This document shows, in pieces, positions 5,440-6,707 of a stretch of DNA of 6,707 bases; position 1 is the stretch's first letter; every line of letters begins with the position of its first letter. Source of the DNA: Alkaliphilus sp. (lineage in GTDB: Bacteria; Bacillota; Clostridia; Peptostreptococcales; Natronincolaceae). The notes under the pieces were generated by a model. That model did not search any database, was not told the origin of the DNA, and saw nothing but the letters and a program-made list of their open reading frames with translations. The stretch is from positions 1-6,707 of the forward strand of contig JALNXC010000069.1 in the NCBI GenBank assembly GCA_023230535.1, read 5' to 3'. The position numbers were made by a program, and so were the translations under genes.

Positions 5440-5468
5440 TTGTTAATAGGTAACTACATATATAGAAT
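5440..5468 (+). promoter_or_regulatory. Candidate promoter of the TTG-started regulator
   Basis: TTGTTA (5440-5445), 17 bases, TAGAAT (5463-5468), directly after the palindrome. It would give a leader of only about 15 bases. An alternative is TTGAGA (5379-5384), 17 bases, TATGGT (5402-5407), which would lie within the palindrome. Confidence 0.4.
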
Positions 5469-5489
5469 GAAATAAAAGGTGGTGTTATT

Positions 5490-5747
5490 TTGGCTGCAGG
5501 GAACCCAATCGTTACTGTAAAGGACTATGGACATATTATTTATCATTTCGCTGAGATTATGGATGAGAAAGAGATTACGCGAAATAGGCTTGCGTCATTG
5601 GCGGGCATGAGGTTCAAGGTAGCAGATTGGCTGTATAAAGGAACGATCGAACGCATGGACATGGACATTTTAGCACGTGTTTGCTTTGTGCTGGACTGCC
5701 AGGTGGGAGATGTCATTCAGTTTTGTAAACCTGGTGAGGACTCTTAA
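5490..5747 (+). CDS. Cro/C1-type helix-turn-helix regulator (HTH_26-like)
   Basis: 85 residues if started at TTG 5490, which is preceded by AAAGGTGG with seven bases of spacing; no ATG occurs before the domain. Residues about 15-75 form a compact Cro/C1-type domain: IIYHFAEIMDEKEITRNRLA, then SLAGMRFKVADWLYKG as turn and recognition helix, and ILARVCFVLDCQVGDVIQF as the closing helix pair. This pattern is typical of the small HTH_26 regulators common in clostridial mobile islands. Its target is unknown; the inverted repeats at 5382-5432 just upstream are the obvious candidate operator. The base composition is richer in G and C than the surrounding DNA, which suggests an acquired gene. It is the only apparently intact gene between the two broken transposases. 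Confidence 0.85.
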   Translation: MAAGNPIVTVKDYGHIIYHFAEIMDEKEITRNRLASLAGMRFKVADWLYKGTIERMDMDILARVCFVLDCQVGDVIQFCKPGEDS

Positions 5748-5770
5748 CATACATCTGCTTGCTGTAGGGT

Positions 5771-5977
5771 TTATGTATGGTATAGGAAAATGAGAAAGGT
5801 CATAAAGACTTCAGCTGTAATCAGTGTCCCAAGTTGATAGCCATAGATGAACTGTTTAACACCAGATAAACGGTTTAACTCCGCCTGTGCTTTGGAAAAT
5901 TTCTTAAATAATCCCAGCTCTTCTTCCTCCTAAGCTTTTAGAAGCTTATTTTCGATTACTGCGTTTTCCCTCACAAG
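5771..5977 (-). pseudogene. Remnant of a DUF6809-like accessory gene
   Basis: Translating the minus strand from 5977 to 5771 gives a continuous coding-like frame, interrupted by one TAG at 5932-5930 and bounded upstream by TGA (5980-5978). The part before the stop reads VRENAVIENKLLKA; the part after it reads ELGLFKKFSKAQAELNRL, then SGVKQFIYGYQLGTLITAEV. The 'AQAELN...FIYGYQLG...AEVF' pattern is, from memory, the C-terminal half of DUF6809 proteins, small proteins of unknown role found in clostridial mobile islands. The N-terminal half is missing, and the end (MTFLIFLYHT) differs from the family, hinting at a deletion or frameshift there. Family assignment is from memory and moderately sure; the broken state is seen directly. 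Confidence 0.6.
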
Positions 5978-6018
5978 TCAATACCTACGTGGCAACACAC
6001 TGTTACATAAATTCTGCT

Positions 6019-6060
6019 AAAAAAATCCAGACCACTTTCACTAAAAAGAAAGTTGTCTGG
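6019..6060 (-). terminator. Rho-independent terminator, minus strand
   Basis: CCAGAC-A-ACTTTC on the minus strand (6060-6048) pairs with GAAAGT-G-GTCTGG (6039-6027): 12 pairs with one mismatch and an eight-base loop, followed by A and seven T. It starts about 15 bases after the stop codon of the minus-strand frame ending at 6076 and is strong support for a former gene there. Confidence 0.85.
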
Positions 6061-6075
6061 AAATAATAAAACATT

Positions 6076-6255
6076 CTATTGATTCGGGCGCATAATTGAT
6101 TCATGATGAATATATATCCAATAGCACCATGATATACCTTTGTAATGGCTTAGATGAAAACATCGATTGCCTGAAAAAAATTTATCTTGTTTTAATCCAA
6201 TACAAACTTCCGTAAATTCGTACCCAATAGGGTAATAATAGATATATAAGCACCT
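6076..6255 (-). pseudogene. 3' remnant of an unidentified minus-strand gene
   Basis: The minus strand is open for 59 codons from after a TAA (6258-6256) to the TAG at 6078-6076. The peptide is rich in aromatic residues, Cys and His (YPIGYEFTEVCIGLKQDK, then NRCFHLSHYKGISWCYWIYI), and looks like folded protein rather than chance translation. No start codon or ribosome site is visible and the upstream part is unreadable, so only the last part of a gene remains. The strong terminator at 6060-6019 behind it supports the reading. I do not recognise the family. Confidence 0.45.
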
Positions 6256-6308
6256 TTATACAGTATCGGATATAACAACCGGTGAATTATTATACAAACT
6301 GAGTTATT

Positions 6309-6707
6309 ATGGTTTATATGAGAAAGCTAATTGATAAAATAAGATTAAATAAAGAACAAAGGGAAAAACTGATAAAGGCGGTTGAGGCACAAAAGTCCGA
6401 ACAACGAGAGATGCTAAGAGCAAAGATAATTCTTCTATTGTGGGAAGGGAATGATGAAAACGAAGTAGCTAATCAACTTGGCATAAATATCAAAACTGTT
6501 CGAAAGTGGAGAGACCGATTTCATGCCAGCTGCATTTTTACACCAAAACATGCCTCATGGATAAATCGGATAGAAATATTTTTTTTAATATTGCATAGAA
6601 GATGCCTGAAATTATCAAGCTTCAAATCAAAAGAAGAATTAAAACAGATGGTAATAAAATTTATCAAACTTTGGAACGATAAAGAAGGGCATGCTTTTAA
6701 TTGGGCG
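6309..6707 (+). pseudogene. IS630-family transposase with in-frame internal deletion, runs off the window
   Basis: The frame is open from ATG 6309 (a second ATG at 6318) to the window end, 133 codons. Residues about 5-70 are the IS630 N-terminal helix-turn-helix (MLRAKIILLLWEGNDENEVA, then NQLGINIKTVRKWRDRF). Immediately afterwards, from about 6529, the reading jumps to the family's C-terminal end: FTPKHASWINRIEIFF contains the last acidic residue of the DDE triad, followed by CLKLSSFKSKEELKQMVIKF and the ending ...HAFNWA. Both catalytic Asp residues and roughly 200 residues between are missing, yet the frame is kept. The product could still bind DNA but not transpose. No ribosome site precedes either ATG. 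The stop lies outside the window. Confidence 0.85.

Overview
The window is AT-rich, with strong Shine-Dalgarno sequences (GGAGG/AAGGAG types), Gram-positive style promoters, Rho-independent terminators, a SAM-I (S-box) riboswitch and Clostridia-like proteins. It most likely comes from a low-GC Firmicute of the class Clostridia. The genus cannot be read from it. No rRNA, tRNA or CRISPR array is visible.

Left part (1-1795): a leftward XRE repressor gene (70-387) stands opposite a rightward three-gene unit. The unit encodes a small helix-turn-helix-like protein (590-856), a small Lys/Arg-rich protein joined to it by an ATGA overlap (853-1080), and a signal-less Amidase_3 endolysin with an SLH-like tail (GTG start, 1046-1753) that overlaps the small protein's end. 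Facing promoters and a pair of TGTGGT boxes suggest the XRE protein controls both sides. It looks like a minimal phage-derived or sporulation-type lysis cassette without a holin.

Core part (1757-4014, minus strand): a cation diffusion facilitator with an unusual four-cysteine tail and its own promoter, then homoserine O-acetyltransferase (MetA) preceded by a complete SAM-I riboswitch, its terminator and a promoter. This is ordinary housekeeping methionine metabolism, shut off when S-adenosylmethionine is plentiful.

Right part (4024-6707): accessory DNA. An intact Phd/YefM-RelE/ParE toxin-antitoxin operon with promoter and terminator is followed by a graveyard. It holds a 5'-truncated IS3 transposase, an unidentified short reading frame, an elaborate set of overlapping inverted repeats before a TTG-started Cro/C1-type regulator, a nonsense-mutated remnant resembling DUF6809 (minus strand), a minus-strand 3' gene remnant with a good terminator, and an IS630 transposase with a large in-frame internal deletion that runs off the window edge.

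The leftward cassette and the competing hairpins at 5382-5432 are the parts least explained by known families. Nothing here is a clear-cut new system.
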